Source: CAZHHH01 sp052400685
GTDB taxonomy: Bacteria; Bacteroidota; Bacteroidia; Bacteroidales; Marinilabiliaceae
Assembly (NCBI GenBank): GCA_052400685.1
Contig: JBQTGJ010000006.1
Reading direction: 5' to 3' (one strand)
Length of the DNA stretch: 64,000 nt
Shown: positions 27,387-36,487 of the stretch, one piece after another
Numbering within the stretch: the first letter of the stretch is position 1
Layout of the letters: each line of letters opens with the position of its first letter
The notes under the pieces: generated by a model
Seen by the model: the letters and a program-made list of their open reading frames with translations, nothing else
Database searches by the model: none
Told to the model about the DNA's origin: nothing
Translations under genes and position numbers: made by a program

Positions 27387-27615
27387 CTACACCAACCGTA
27401 AAAAATCACTCGATTCATCCGGCAGAGAATCCGGATGTTGAAGAAGTAGATGGTCTGTTTCTACCAATAAAACAGTTCCTATTTGCGAACCAGTTACGCT
27501 GGTGTCATTAAATATTGGTAAAAAACCATTTTTATATACTAAAGAAAACCTAAACTCAGCTTAATTACCCTCCTCTGGAGTTTTGTAGCAGCTACTATAT
27601 CGAATCTCTGTTAAA

Positions 27616-27711
27616 GGTTACGCTTGCTCTCAAAATGATCATTTACATCGGTAAATTCACATTTTGAGAGCTGCGTAAGTCCCAAATTTGAACTTTATAA
27701 ACAAGCACTAT
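27616..27711 (+). repeat. Palindromic intergenic element, copy 3 (best hairpin)
   Basis: Perfect 11-bp outer arms CTCTCAAAATG (27627-27637) and CATTTTGAGAG (27660-27670) enclose an inner ATTTAC/GTAAAT stem around ATCG. Left flank is GTTACGCTTG, right flank GCTGCGTAAGTCCCAAATTTG and AACTTTATA. It lies between the convergent GIN and DUF4861 genes and touches the DUF4861 stop codon, so it may serve both as terminator-like structure. Confidence 0.8.
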
Positions 27712-28568
27712 TTAGAATAATCTTCCAAATATTTCACCAGCGCTTCCATTGAATTAAGCTCCGCTTCGCGCTCACATGAAGAAGTGATCCATGTTTCGAG
27801 ATATTTAGTCGGTTTTGAGACCATCTCATATTGCTTAGGTCCTTTTGCTATACTGGCAAAATCAGCTGGATTAAAGATGATACCAGCGCCAATATTCAGC
27901 TGGGAGGCGGCGACATCTTCAGGGTGTATACCCCATGTACAAATATAATCATCGCCCTGTTTGGTTTGCATCCCCTTATGATAATTCACCCCTGTATAAA
28001 ACTGAACCGGATGACTACTAAAAGCAAATGCTTCAACCTTAGCTTCCCGCATACCTGAAAAAACTGTAACCCGAACCAATACGTCGATAGTGTCACCACA
28101 ATAAGGAATTCCTTCGCTAAGCATTTCCATGTATGACTGGTTGGCCTCTTTACGCACCCGCGCCGTACGCATCGTCACAGGTGTCAGAGATAATACCTTC
28201 TGTCCATCCCACAACCGAATTCCGCCTAGTCCCACTGTGGATCCCACTTTATAGTAATCAGCGCCCCAACCCTCATTTTGCTGTTCAACGGTGGGATACC
28301 ATCCTGCTGCGGCCAATTCAAGACCCGGCTTTTCTTTATTATAAACATCAATGGAACCTTTATGGTCAAAGTAAAGACGCAATCCTATCCATTCGTTCTC
28401 AACGGCCGGACCGTGATGCTCCATTTGGCTATATAAATCACCTGTTTCTGAAGCCACTTCGCTCGACTGAGTTCCAGAACCTTTACGCATCAAACTAATG
28501 TCCGTCTTATTTTGTCCGTAAACATTCATGGCCATAACGGTCATCACAACCAACGCTATTGTTTTCAT
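27708..28568 (-). CDS. DUF4861 family secreted protein
   Basis: 286 residues from the ATG at 28568, which opens a signal peptide (MKTIALVVMTVMAMNVYG); the frame extends upstream to 28616 but those 16 residues are not leader-like. The core (VENEWIGLRLYFDHKGSIDV, AAGWYPTVEQQNEGWGADYY, VGLGGIRLWDGQKV) matches DUF4861, a family often found near polysaccharide degradation genes and suspected of carbohydrate-related activity. No such cluster is seen here, so function is left open. Its stop codon abuts a palindromic repeat. Confidence 0.8.
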   Translation of the reverse strand: MKTIALVVMTVMAMNVYGQNKTDISLMRKGSGTQSSEVASETGDLYSQMEHHGPAVENEWIGLRLYFDHKGSIDVYNKEKPGLELAAAGWYPTVEQQNEGWGADYYKVGSTVGLGGIRLWDGQKVLSLTPVTMRTARVRKEANQSYMEMLSEGIPYCGDTIDVLVRVTVFSGMREAKVEAFAFSSHPVQFYTGVNYHKGMQTKQGDDYICTWGIHPEDVAASQLNIGAGIIFNPADFASIAKGPKQYEMVSKPTKYLETWITSSCEREAELNSMEALVKYLEDYSK

Positions 28569-28735
28569 GAGCTTAAATTTTATTATTTGTTTGTCACAAA
28601 ATAAGCAATAAAACACTTATTCGGAAAAAAACGAAAAGTAAAAGCAGCAGGAAACCAAATCTTCAAACAAAAAAAACAGTTAATCGGCAAAAAGAAACGT
28701 ATTAAAAGACCATGCACACCTATCTTCTTTTTACT

Positions 28736-28743
28736 TAAATTTG
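28736..28743 (+). promoter_or_regulatory. -7 promoter box (TAAATTTG) before the DUF486 gene
   Basis: TAAATTTG followed by CCGC matches the Bacteroidota -7 box. It lies 18 bp before the ATG at 28762, giving a short leader. No clear -33 box. Confidence 0.4.
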
Positions 28744-28761
28744 CCGCTTAAAATTCTTGAT

Positions 28762-29136
28762 ATGATAACCAAAGGGGTTTGGACAGTGCTGTTGCTGCTA
28801 CTTTCAAATACATTTATGACCTTTGCCTGGTATGGCCACTTAAAATTCAGCGAAATGAAATGGTCTCAGAACCTTGGTTTACTGACTATTATATTTATAA
28901 GCTGGAGTATTGCGCTATTCGAATATATGTGCCAGGTTCCCGCTAACCGCATAGGCTTTAAGGCACACGGCGGACCATTCAGTTTATTGGAATTAAAAGT
29001 GATTCAAGAAGTTATCTCACTAACTGTATTTATCATCATTTCCATCACGGTATTTAAGTCAGAGCCGTTACGATGGAATCATTTAATTGGCCTAATATTT
29101 CTAATACTGGCGGTCTTCTTTATTTTTAAAAAGTGA
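28762..29136 (+). CDS. DMT family small membrane protein (DUF486)
   Basis: 124 residues from the ATG at 28762 (an upstream TTG would overlap the -7 box). Four hydrophobic helices, with the DUF486 pattern NTFMTFAWYGHLKF near the N-terminus, FEYMCQVPANRIGF in the middle and LKVIQEVISLTVF later. It belongs to the drug/metabolite transporter superfamily by sequence. Substrate and activity are unknown. Monocistronic by appearance. Confidence 0.88.
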   Translation: MITKGVWTVLLLLLSNTFMTFAWYGHLKFSEMKWSQNLGLLTIIFISWSIALFEYMCQVPANRIGFKAHGGPFSLLELKVIQEVISLTVFIIISITVFKSEPLRWNHLIGLIFLILAVFFIFKK

Positions 29137-29174
29137 CAATTTAAAATACCGTATAAACAAAACACCACTTCATT

Positions 29175-29260
29175 CATATGTTTAAATTTATCTTTCAATG
29201 GTCATATGGAACTCTCGATGAATTTTAATCATTCTCCTGTGTGTATTTTAGAATGCTAAA
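29175..29260 (+). repeat. CATATG-type repeat, copy A
   Basis: Begins CATATGTTTAAATTTATC and continues CAATGGTCATATGGAACTC. It matches copies B and C over about 45 bp and then more weakly. Copy B begins exactly 100 bp later in the same orientation. Confidence 0.75.
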
Positions 29261-29274
29261 ATTCATGTTCGTTT

Positions 29275-29360
29275 CATATGTTTATAATTTGTTTTTCAGT
29301 TGTCATATGGAACTCGCCGGAATAATCATTCACCTGTATGAGAACCGATTTTTCATGGCT
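29275..29360 (+). repeat. CATATG-type repeat, copy B
   Basis: CATATGTTTATAATTTG then CAGTTGTCATATGGAACTC, and further downstream GATTTTTCATGGCTCGTTTC. It shares nearly all of the first 45 bp and the distal ATGGCTC motif with copy C. It ends just before the 3' end of the DJ-1 gene. Confidence 0.8.
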
Positions 29361-29387
29361 CGTTTCACCCAGCCCATTACTCTTGAA

Positions 29388-29936
29388 TTATTCAACAACC
29401 ATTTTTTTTGCCAAATCAATGGCGACTTCCCGACCAAGCAAATTTCTCACTATTTCGAGAGAAAAAGCCATAGCAGCTCCAATACCTCTTCCTGTAATTA
29501 TTTTACCATCAGTAACCGCCGGTTCGGCCATTATTTTAGCACCATGTAAATACTTTTCGAATCCAGGATAACAAGTCGCTTTTTTCCCTTGAAGCAACTG
29601 TAACTCGCCCAATACCATTGGTCCGGCACAGATTGCCCCAAGCCATTTGTCATTCTTATTAAACGAGGAAACCAAATCTTTAACTTTCTCATTAGCCAAA
29701 AGATTAGTCGCTCCAGGAATACCGCCAGGCAAAATAAGCATTTCTGATTCAGAAGGATTGACATCATTCAAAAAGACATCACATTTAACCGAAACATTAT
29801 GAGAGCCGGTAACAAAAGGAGAGCCGGTGGTCGAAACCAAAAAAACAGACAACCCTGCGCGCCGCAACACATCAACAGGTGTTAAAGCTTCAACTTCCTC
29901 AAACCCTTCCGCCAAAAAAACATATATATTTTTCAT
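29388..29936 (-). CDS. DJ-1/PfpI family protein
   Basis: 182 residues, a typical length. The conserved acidic residue is in AEGFEEVEALTPVDVLRRAG (E14/E15) and the nucleophile-elbow cysteine in GAICAGPMVLG (C103). ILPGGIPGATNL and GRGIGAAMAFSLEIV complete the YajL/ThiJ-like pattern. Members act as chaperones, deglycases or glyoxalases; a choice cannot be made from sequence. Direct repeats flank the gene, one of them starting exactly at its start codon. Confidence 0.92.
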   Translation of the reverse strand: MKNIYVFLAEGFEEVEALTPVDVLRRAGLSVFLVSTTGSPFVTGSHNVSVKCDVFLNDVNPSESEMLILPGGIPGATNLLANEKVKDLVSSFNKNDKWLGAICAGPMVLGELQLLQGKKATCYPGFEKYLHGAKIMAEPAVTDGKIITGRGIGAAMAFSLEIVRNLLGREVAIDLAKKMVVE

Positions 29937-30020
29937 ATGATTATAATTTGTTTCTCAGTTGTCATATGGAACTCGCCGTTATACTCCTCAATTTTTGCAA
30001 AAATCCGTATCATGGCTCAT
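29934..30020 (+). repeat. CATATG-type repeat, copy C
   Basis: CATATGATTATAATTTG then CAGTTGTCATATGGAACTC, and GTATCATGGCTCATTTC further on. The first CAT is the complement of the DJ-1 start codon, so this copy forms the 5' leader and promoter area of that gene. Same orientation as copies A and B. Confidence 0.8.
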
Positions 30021-30340
30021 TTCAAATCCATAAATAATTAATTTTCACAAACTAAAACTCCCAAATCAAAAACCCTTCATCAATTCCACAGCTTCGTAGT
30101 TGACAAAGATACTGGTGTCAGATACAGATCAAAACCTCTGGCCAACCCCACTTAAACTTCGAATAAAAAATAAAATTAAAAACTTCGCGAAATCTATCAT
30201 AGCTCTAAAATTAAAACGCTTTTCATTAATCACCAAATCATCATCAAGAATTATATTTTAACAAACTGTAAATCAAAATAAAACATTTCCATCAGGCAGT
30301 TGTTTTATATAAAAAAAGCAAATAATAGGTAGACAATTAC
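30021..30340. other. AT-rich intergenic region, no gene seen
   Basis: This lies between divergent DJ-1 and acyl-AMP ligase genes. No ORF, RNA or repeat beyond the CATATG copy at its left edge was recognised. Confidence 0.4.
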
Positions 30341-30348
30341 TATTTTTG
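30341..30348 (+). promoter_or_regulatory. -7 promoter box (TATTTTTG) before the acyl-AMP ligase fusion
   Basis: TATTTTTG matches TAnnTTTG and lies 20 bp before the ATG at 30369. The region 20 bp further upstream lacks a clear TTTG. Confidence 0.4.
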
Positions 30349-30368
30349 TAGTTCATTAAATCAACTGT

Positions 30369-32813
30369 ATGTTAAAAAACCGGGGAGAAAAAATTGCGAT
30401 CACATTTGGCCAAGAAAAAATATCATATCGCAATTTAATGGGTAAAACAGAGCGTTACTCAACAAAGCTTAATATAGGAAAAGAAGAACACGTTGTTATA
30501 TATTCAGAAAACAGACCAGCATGGTTTTATGCTCTTTATGCAGTTTGGAACCTTCAAGGCGTTGTAATACCCATTGACTTTGGCTCTACCACACAAGAAA
30601 TAAGCTATATTTTAAAAGATTGTCAACCGTCTGTAGTTTACGTTTCAAACGAAGGTCACGACAAAATGCTAAAAGCCATTGAACAGGCAGACATTCTGAC
30701 AAGAATTATCATTATAGATGAGGATGAAGAGTACGACTCCACTTGCGTTTCAGATGGAGAAGTCATAAAACCTTCGTTAGATGCTACGGCATTAATAATA
30801 TATACTTCGGGGACAACAGGCAATCCAAAAGGAGTCGTTCTGAGCTATGGTAACCTAATCACCAATATTATTGGCGTCTCAGAAAAAATTCCTATTTACA
30901 CACCCGATTCACGCACAATGATACTGCTGCCGCTGCATCACATCCTACCTCTTTTAGGGTCTTTAATCGCACCAATGTATGTGGGTGGAATGGCAGCCAT
31001 TTGTCCGTCAATGGCCTCTGAAGACATTATGAGAACCCTACAAGACAATAAAATTACAATTATAATAGGCGTTCCACGTTTATATGCAGCCATTCGTAAA
31101 GGTATTACAGATAAAATTAACGCCAGTGCGATTGCCCGCATGTTATTTAATACAGCAGCCCGAATTCACTCACAAGCCTTCTCAAAATTGGTGTTTGGGG
31201 CAGTACATCGCAAATTTGGTGGAGCAGTTAAATTCCTTGTTTCAGGAGGAGCTCCACTAGACCCTGAAGTTGGTACCGATTACCAAACACTGGGCTTCGA
31301 AGTGCTTGAAGGCTATGGTATGACCGAAGCCGCGCCAATGGTTACCTTCACCCGTCCGGGACGTGTAAAAATAGGATCACCCGGGGAGGTTCTTCCAGGA
31401 TCAGAAATAAAAATCGTAGATAATGAAATTACAGTTCGTGGTGGCAACATCATGAAAGGTTATTACAATCGTCCCGATGAAACAGCACACGTGCTGAAAG
31501 GAGGTTGGTTACAAACAGGCGATCTGGGATATATCGACGAAAAAGGCTATCTCTTTATTACAGGTCGCAAAAAAGAAATTATTGTTACTTCCAACGGGAA
31601 AAACATAAACCCCGTTGAGCTGGAGGAAAAACTTCTCATGTACAAAGAAGTGGATGACTGTGGCGTTTTCTTACATGAAAATCAACTGCACGCCATCATA
31701 GTACCCAATCATCGCGAGATACAATCTGAAAACATAATGGAAGCGGTAAGAAACCTGGTAATCGCACCATTTAACAATACGGTCTCATCCTACAAAAGAA
31801 TATTAAAAATACATACGACTGACGAAGAACTGCCGCGCACCCGTTTGGGCAAACTGCAAAGATTCAAACTGCAAGACTATGCCATTGAAGAGCAGGTAGA
31901 AACAGAACAAGAAGAGGCCCCTCAATCCGAAGAGTTCAAACTTATTGCCAATTATTTGGAACAGGAAAAAGGTCGTAAAGTGAGAGCTTCGCACCATCCT
32001 GAACTTGATTTGGGGCTGGACTCGCTTGACAGGGTAGCACTTCAAGCCTATTTATACCAATCGTTTGGCGTTGACATTGAAGCAAATAATATTAGTCAAT
32101 TCAAAACAATAGGCGAGTTATGCGACTTTGTTGCCGAGAAAAAAACCAAAATGGAAGATGGTGGCATCGACTGGAAAGAAATTCTAAAAGAAAAGGTACA
32201 CCTCAATTTACCGGTATCGTGGCTACCCACAACCATTATGATGCGGCTTTCAAAACTTATTTTTAAACTATATTTTAGATTCAGAGCCAAAGGAATGGAA
32301 AATATTCCATCGGGACCATGCATCATAGCACCAAACCACCAAAGCTTTTTTGACGGATTATTTGTTACCGGTTTGTTACGTACCAAACAAATAAGGAAAA
32401 CATACTTTTACGCCAAGGCGCAGCACGTAAAAAAACCTGTGCTTAAATTTCTGGCAGATAAAAACAACGTTATTGTTGTCGATTTAAATCGCAACCTTAA
32501 GGAATCCATCCAGAAAATGGCAGAAGTCTTAAAACGACAAAAAAACCTCATTATTTTCCCCGAAGGAACCCGCTCTATAAACGGAAATCTGGGTCAATTT
32601 AAAAAGACATTCGCCATATTAAGCCGGGAGTTAAATATCCCTATTGTTCCTGTTTCAATAAAAGGGGCCATTGATGCGTTGCCAAAAGGAAGCATTTTCC
32701 CAAGGCCATGGAAAAAGATTCATGTGGAATTTTTACAACCTGTCTATCCCGCCAACAAAAGCTATGACCACATTTCCGACTTAGTGCGTGACCGAATACA
32801 GGCAAATATGTAA
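30369..32813 (+). CDS. Three-domain acyl-AMP ligase / acyl carrier protein / lysophospholipid acyltransferase
   Basis: 814 residues. Residues 1-510 form an AMP-binding ligase (YTSGTTGNPKGVVLS at about 147, GYGMTEAAP at about 317, TGDLGYIDEKGYLFITGRKK at about 382). A carrier-protein domain follows at about 520-595 with the phosphopantetheine serine in LDLGLDSLDRV (about S550). A PlsC-type acyltransferase occupies about 610-814, with NHQSFFDG (NHX4D motif) and FPEGTRS. The plan suggests that a fatty acid is activated, loaded on the internal carrier and passed to a lysophospholipid, a self-contained acyl recycling enzyme comparable in purpose to E. coli Aas. The reaction order is inference. No membrane helix is strong except near the acyltransferase start (LPTTIMMRLSKLIFKLYF). 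Confidence 0.9.
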   Translation: MLKNRGEKIAITFGQEKISYRNLMGKTERYSTKLNIGKEEHVVIYSENRPAWFYALYAVWNLQGVVIPIDFGSTTQEISYILKDCQPSVVYVSNEGHDKMLKAIEQADILTRIIIIDEDEEYDSTCVSDGEVIKPSLDATALIIYTSGTTGNPKGVVLSYGNLITNIIGVSEKIPIYTPDSRTMILLPLHHILPLLGSLIAPMYVGGMAAICPSMASEDIMRTLQDNKITIIIGVPRLYAAIRKGITDKINASAIARMLFNTAARIHSQAFSKLVFGAVHRKFGGAVKFLVSGGAPLDPEVGTDYQTLGFEVLEGYGMTEAAPMVTFTRPGRVKIGSPGEVLPGSEIKIVDNEITVRGGNIMKGYYNRPDETAHVLKGGWLQTGDLGYIDEKGYLFITGRKKEIIVTSNGKNINPVELEEKLLMYKEVDDCGVFLHENQLHAIIVPNHREIQSENIMEAVRNLVIAPFNNTVSSYKRILKIHTTDEELPRTRLGKLQRFKLQDYAIEEQVETEQEEAPQSEEFKLIANYLEQEKGRKVRASHHPELDLGLDSLDRVALQAYLYQSFGVDIEANNISQFKTIGELCDFVAEKKTKMEDGGIDWKEILKEKVHLNLPVSWLPTTIMMRLSKLIFKLYFRFRAKGMENIPSGPCIIAPNHQSFFDGLFVTGLLRTKQIRKTYFYAKAQHVKKPVLKFLADKNNVIVVDLNRNLKESIQKMAEVLKRQKNLIIFPEGTRSINGNLGQFKKTFAILSRELNIPIVPVSIKGAIDALPKGSIFPRPWKKIHVEFLQPVYPANKSYDHISDLVRDRIQANM

Positions 32814-32916
32814 AAGACTAAAATGAATGTAAGAAAACAATGCTTGCTCTTAACTCACTAACAATAGTTATCCTGCATTTAACTAGTTCAAATCCATTTA
32901 AAGTATTGGTTATTAA

Positions 32917-33050
32917 CTGTCCATAAAGTCAGAAGTTTACACTAAAGATTACTAATCCAAGGCTTGCGCAAGACGCAAAATATGAGTTAACTGTTGAAAA
33001 TGCTCATTATAGGAAGATGGACAACGTAAAAATTGGGTTATATAAACAGA
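32917..33050 (-). repeat. Palindromic intergenic element, copy 4 (degenerate)
   Basis: Starts CTGTCCATAAAGTCAG, continues CCAAGGCTTGCGCAAG, then a weak hairpin core (CAAAATATGAGTTAACTG, GAAAATGCTCATTATAGG) and ends near ATATAAACAGACG. The end motif GTCCATAAAGTCAG is nearly identical to that of copy 7. It sits between convergent genes. Confidence 0.6.
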
Positions 33051-33127
33051 CGCCATTTCGACCATGTTACGTAAAAGACGATTATGAATGCTTGTGAACG
33101 CGACTAAAAATAAAATTAAAAAAACAG

Positions 33128-33155
33128 CAAAAAAAAAGGCGGCCCAAAGGTCGCC
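33128..33155 (-). terminator. Rho-independent terminator of the small lipoprotein gene
   Basis: Minus-strand stem GGCGACC/GGCCGCC (one mismatch) with a 4-nt TTTG loop, followed by nine or more T. It lies about 30 bp after the lipoprotein stop. Confidence 0.8.
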
Positions 33156-33184
33156 ATTTTCTTTTTTCCGTTTTCAGCCAGAAG

Positions 33185-33388
33185 TTATTCAGCAGGCATT
33201 TCTTCTTCAACTACAGCAGCAGTAGAATCAGCTACAGCAACAGCAGAATCAGCTACAACAGCAGTTTCTTCAACAACTTCAACAGCTGGTTCAACGACAG
33301 TTTCCTCAGCGGCAGGTTTTGATGATCCACCGGCACAACCGGCAAAAACCAAAGCCATGAATACGAAAAATCCAAATAATTTTTTCAT
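33185..33388 (-). CDS. Small acidic alanine/valine-rich lipoprotein
   Basis: 67 residues. Signal sequence with a lipobox (MKKLFGFFVFMALVFAGC, C18), then a 49-residue mature part that is almost only A, V, E, T and S in loose repeats (EETVVEPAVEVVEETAVVAD, SAVAVADSTAAVVEEE). The strong terminator right after it and the clear lipobox support a real gene. The tail may be a flexible spacer at the membrane. I recognise no family with known function. Confidence 0.75.
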   Translation of the reverse strand: MKKLFGFFVFMALVFAGCAGGSSKPAAEETVVEPAVEVVEETAVVADSAVAVADSTAAVVEEEMPAE

Positions 33389-33561
33389 AACACTTTAAAT
33401 TTTTAGGTTAATTTGTTTGTTAGAAAGAGAATTTTTAATCTCTAAGAGTTAGTAAAATTAGTAAAGCCATTTCAATTTGCAACTTATCAGCGAAAAAAAA
33501 TTTTATAAAGAATCATTCCAATCGAACCTGATATAAAATTGAATAAATCAATATATTACCA

Positions 33562-33603
33562 AACAAAACCGTCCCACAATCCTAACAAAGGACTCCGGGA
33601 CGG
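33562..33603 (-). terminator. Rho-independent terminator of the etf/acyl-CoA dehydrogenase operon
   Basis: Minus-strand stem CCGTCCC/GGGACGG with an inner AGTCCT/AGGATT stem, followed by TTTTGTTTGG. It lies 28 bp after the acyl-CoA dehydrogenase stop. Confidence 0.8.
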
Positions 33604-33631
33604 CTATAAAAACGACTTTCAGTTGATGAAA

Positions 33632-35344
33632 CTATGCCTCTGCCGGCTTAAAAAAGCCCAAATCATCAATTGAAAAATTAGAAATGTATTCTGCTTTCGC
33701 CCGATTCTCCGAGCGCCCTGAACGGATAAAAATATCGGCAGAACGTCTAAAACTGTCATCCCGTTCTGTATCATGTAACAGCAGATACCCCATAATTATA
33801 TTACCTGCCATTTCCACCAAACGTCGGGCATGAAAGTCAAGATACTCATTATCCTTCACTGCGGTCACCTGATGAACAGCCTTTTCAAACTCTTCTGTCA
33901 TCCCTATCAAGGTACGTCTGAAGGCATGTAATTCGGGTTTAAGAGGCATTTCCTCATACTCCCTAATACGATTCAAATACCCTCCCGTAGTTACCCCTCT
34001 AATGGCCGCCACAACCTGTAGTTGGGTCGTACCTTCATAAATAGTTGTAATACGGGCGTCTCTATAAATCCTTTCAATAGGGTAATCTTTCATGAATCCA
34101 CTTCCGCCATGAATCTGAAGCGCATCGTAGGCCAATTGATTACAATACTCACTGGTCATCCCCTTTAACAAGGGTGTGAAGAAATCAGCCAGACGCTGGT
34201 AATACTTCATCTCCTTGCGTTCTTCTTTATCCAACTGACGATCGTTACTAATATGAGCATATGTTTTGTATATGTCCACAAAACGGGACGTTTCATACAA
34301 CAACGTACGAGAAGCATCCAGTTTCGCTTTCATGGTTGCCAGCATTTCATAAACAGCGGGAAAGTCTGCAATAGGCTTGCCGAACTGTTTCCTTTCAGCA
34401 GAATAAGCCAATGCTTCGCGATAAGCCGACTCCGAAATACCCACCGACTGTGCGCCAATACCTAAGCGAGCCCCATTCATCAAAGCCATCACGTATTTAA
34501 TCAGACCCAACTTACGCTCACCCACCAATTCAGCCGGAGCATTTCGAAACACCAATTCGCATGTTGGTGACCCTTTAATACCCATTTTATTTTCGATACG
34601 ACGAATGGTCACCGCCTTTTGGTTACGGTCATAGATAAACATCGACAAACCACGACCATCATTGGTTCCCGCTTCACTTCTTGCCAAAACCAAAGAGACA
34701 TGCCCATCACCATTGGTGATAAAACGTTTCACGCCATTCAGATACCATTTGCCATCCTTTTCATTAAAAGAAGCTTTTAGTTGAACCGCTTGCAGGTCGG
34801 ACCCGGCATCAGGTTCAGTCAGATCCATAGCGGCTGTTTCGCCATTGGAGATGCGTGGTAAAAACCGGCATTTCTGGTCTTCGTCGGCAAATTCATTAAT
34901 GGTTTCGGCGCAATCCTGCAATCCCCAGATATTAACAAATCCGGCATCGGCACGCGAAACAATGTCAGCCGCCATAATATACGGTACAATAGGAAAATTC
35001 AGACCTTCATATTTACGGGGCAACGTAATGCCCATCAGACCTGCTTTAACCAGCGCATCCAAATTTTCCTGTGTCCCCTTGGCGTAAACCACTTCGTTAT
35101 TTACGATGCTTGGTCCTTCAGCATCAACCCCTTCGGCATTTGGGGCTACAATATCGCCACTAATTTCACCAACTATTTCAAGCACTTTTTCATAGCTATC
35201 CATAGCATCTTCGAAATCCACAGGCGCATAATCAAACTTATCCTTATCGGCAAAATTACGCTCTTTGAGCGCCACAATCTTTTTCATCAACGGATGTTGA
35301 AGATGAAAAAGAAGATCCGGGTTATCTGTAAAAAAATTAGCCAT
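33632..35344 (-). CDS. Acyl-CoA dehydrogenase family protein
   Basis: 570 residues, longer than classical 380-residue members because of an N-terminal lead and a C-terminal helical extension (about 455-570). FAD/substrate-binding signatures are AMDLTEPDAGSDLQAVQLKA, FITNGDGHVSLVLARSE, GIKGSPTCELVF, RKQFGKPIADFPAVYEML, LQIHGGSGFMKDYPIER and IYEGTTQLQ. It oxidises an acyl-CoA to the enoyl-CoA and passes electrons to ETF. It is the third gene of etfB-etfA-acd, so the encoded ETF is its likely acceptor. Chain-length preference cannot be read. Confidence 0.93.
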   Translation of the reverse strand: MANFFTDNPDLLFHLQHPLMKKIVALKERNFADKDKFDYAPVDFEDAMDSYEKVLEIVGEISGDIVAPNAEGVDAEGPSIVNNEVVYAKGTQENLDALVKAGLMGITLPRKYEGLNFPIVPYIMAADIVSRADAGFVNIWGLQDCAETINEFADEDQKCRFLPRISNGETAAMDLTEPDAGSDLQAVQLKASFNEKDGKWYLNGVKRFITNGDGHVSLVLARSEAGTNDGRGLSMFIYDRNQKAVTIRRIENKMGIKGSPTCELVFRNAPAELVGERKLGLIKYVMALMNGARLGIGAQSVGISESAYREALAYSAERKQFGKPIADFPAVYEMLATMKAKLDASRTLLYETSRFVDIYKTYAHISNDRQLDKEERKEMKYYQRLADFFTPLLKGMTSEYCNQLAYDALQIHGGSGFMKDYPIERIYRDARITTIYEGTTQLQVVAAIRGVTTGGYLNRIREYEEMPLKPELHAFRRTLIGMTEEFEKAVHQVTAVKDNEYLDFHARRLVEMAGNIIMGYLLLHDTERDDSFRRSADIFIRSGRSENRAKAEYISNFSIDDLGFFKPAEA

Positions 35345-35405
35345 TTTATTTATGGTTAGAGGCTTAACAGCCTTTAGTACAACGTTAATAAAACTTACTG
35401 AACAA

Positions 35406-36425
35406 TTACTTACTGTTCTTTTTATAGTACTTTATCATCTTAGGGATGATATCCATTACTTCACCGGTAATTACATAGTCTGCAATTCGGTTAATAGGAG
35501 CATTGCTATCGGTATTGATGGCAATAACCATGGCTGATTCGCCCATACCTGCAGTATGCTGAATCTGCCCCGATATACCACATGCGATATATAGCTTAGG
35601 TCGTACCGTCACGCCGGTTTGTCCAATCTGACGGTCATGATCGGCATAGCCTGCATCAACAGCTGCACGAGAGGCGCCAACTTCAGCACCCAACACATCG
35701 GCCAAATCATATAACAGGTTGAAGTTTTCCTTAGAACCCATTCCGTAGCCACCGGCCACAATTATTGATGAATTTTTAATGTTAACACGACTGTTTTCCA
35801 TGTGGCGTTCAATCACCTTAACAATTAAATCCTCAGGCTTCAAATATTTGCTAACTTCAACGGTCTTTACCTCACCCTTATAATTAGCATCCAAAATTGC
35901 CTTTTTCATCACGCCTTCGCGCACAGTGGCCATTTGCGGCCTACAATCAGGATTTATAATAGTCGCTACAATATTACCCCCAAAAGCAGGTCGTATCTGA
36001 TACAACAAATTTTTATAAACTTTACCAGCTTTTTTATCTTCATGATCCCCAATTTCCAGAGCCGTACAGTCGGCTGTCAAACCGCTGAAAAGAGCTGAAG
36101 AAACACGTGGGCCCAAATCACGCCCCATTGTCGTGGCGCCAAGGAGTGCCACCTGTGGTTTCAACTCACGAAAAAGACCATTAATAATGGCAGCATGAGG
36201 TAAAGTTGTATAAGGCGCCAGATGTGGATCATCACCAATGTGAACTACATCGGCTCCATAAGGAAAAATATGACTTTCAATACCTTTAAGCTTGTGCCCC
36301 AACACGAGGGCTTCGAGCTTACATTTAAGTGTGTCGGCTAAGGTGCGCCCTTTAGTCAGCAGTTCAAGGCTAACGTCGGCAATTTTCCCCTCATCCATTT
36401 CACATATAACGAAAACATTATTCAT
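35406..36425 (-). CDS. etfA: Electron transfer flavoprotein, alpha subunit
   Basis: 339 residues. An N-terminal ETF domain is followed by the C-terminal FAD-binding domain with IIVAGGYGMGSKENFNLLYD, LGAEVGASRAAVDAGY, RQIGQTGVTVRPKLYIA and GISGQIQHTAGM. With EtfB it forms a heterodimer that carries electrons from acyl-CoA dehydrogenases to the respiratory chain or other acceptors. It starts 62 bp after etfB. Whether this ETF bifurcates electrons cannot be settled by eye. Confidence 0.95.
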   Translation of the reverse strand: MNNVFVICEMDEGKIADVSLELLTKGRTLADTLKCKLEALVLGHKLKGIESHIFPYGADVVHIGDDPHLAPYTTLPHAAIINGLFRELKPQVALLGATTMGRDLGPRVSSALFSGLTADCTALEIGDHEDKKAGKVYKNLLYQIRPAFGGNIVATIINPDCRPQMATVREGVMKKAILDANYKGEVKTVEVSKYLKPEDLIVKVIERHMENSRVNIKNSSIIVAGGYGMGSKENFNLLYDLADVLGAEVGASRAAVDAGYADHDRQIGQTGVTVRPKLYIACGISGQIQHTAGMGESAMVIAINTDSNAPINRIADYVITGEVMDIIPKMIKYYKKNSK

Positions 36426-36487
36426 GATGTCGTGTAATTAATTTGAGAAGCACTGTGTGCTAATGCTTGAAATAAAATACTTAAAAA

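Noticed and set aside
27414..27438. CATCCGG/CCGGATG inverted repeat after the first GIN gene as a terminator
   Set aside because: Stem is fine but no T-run follows on either strand; the palindromic element further on is the more likely end signal.
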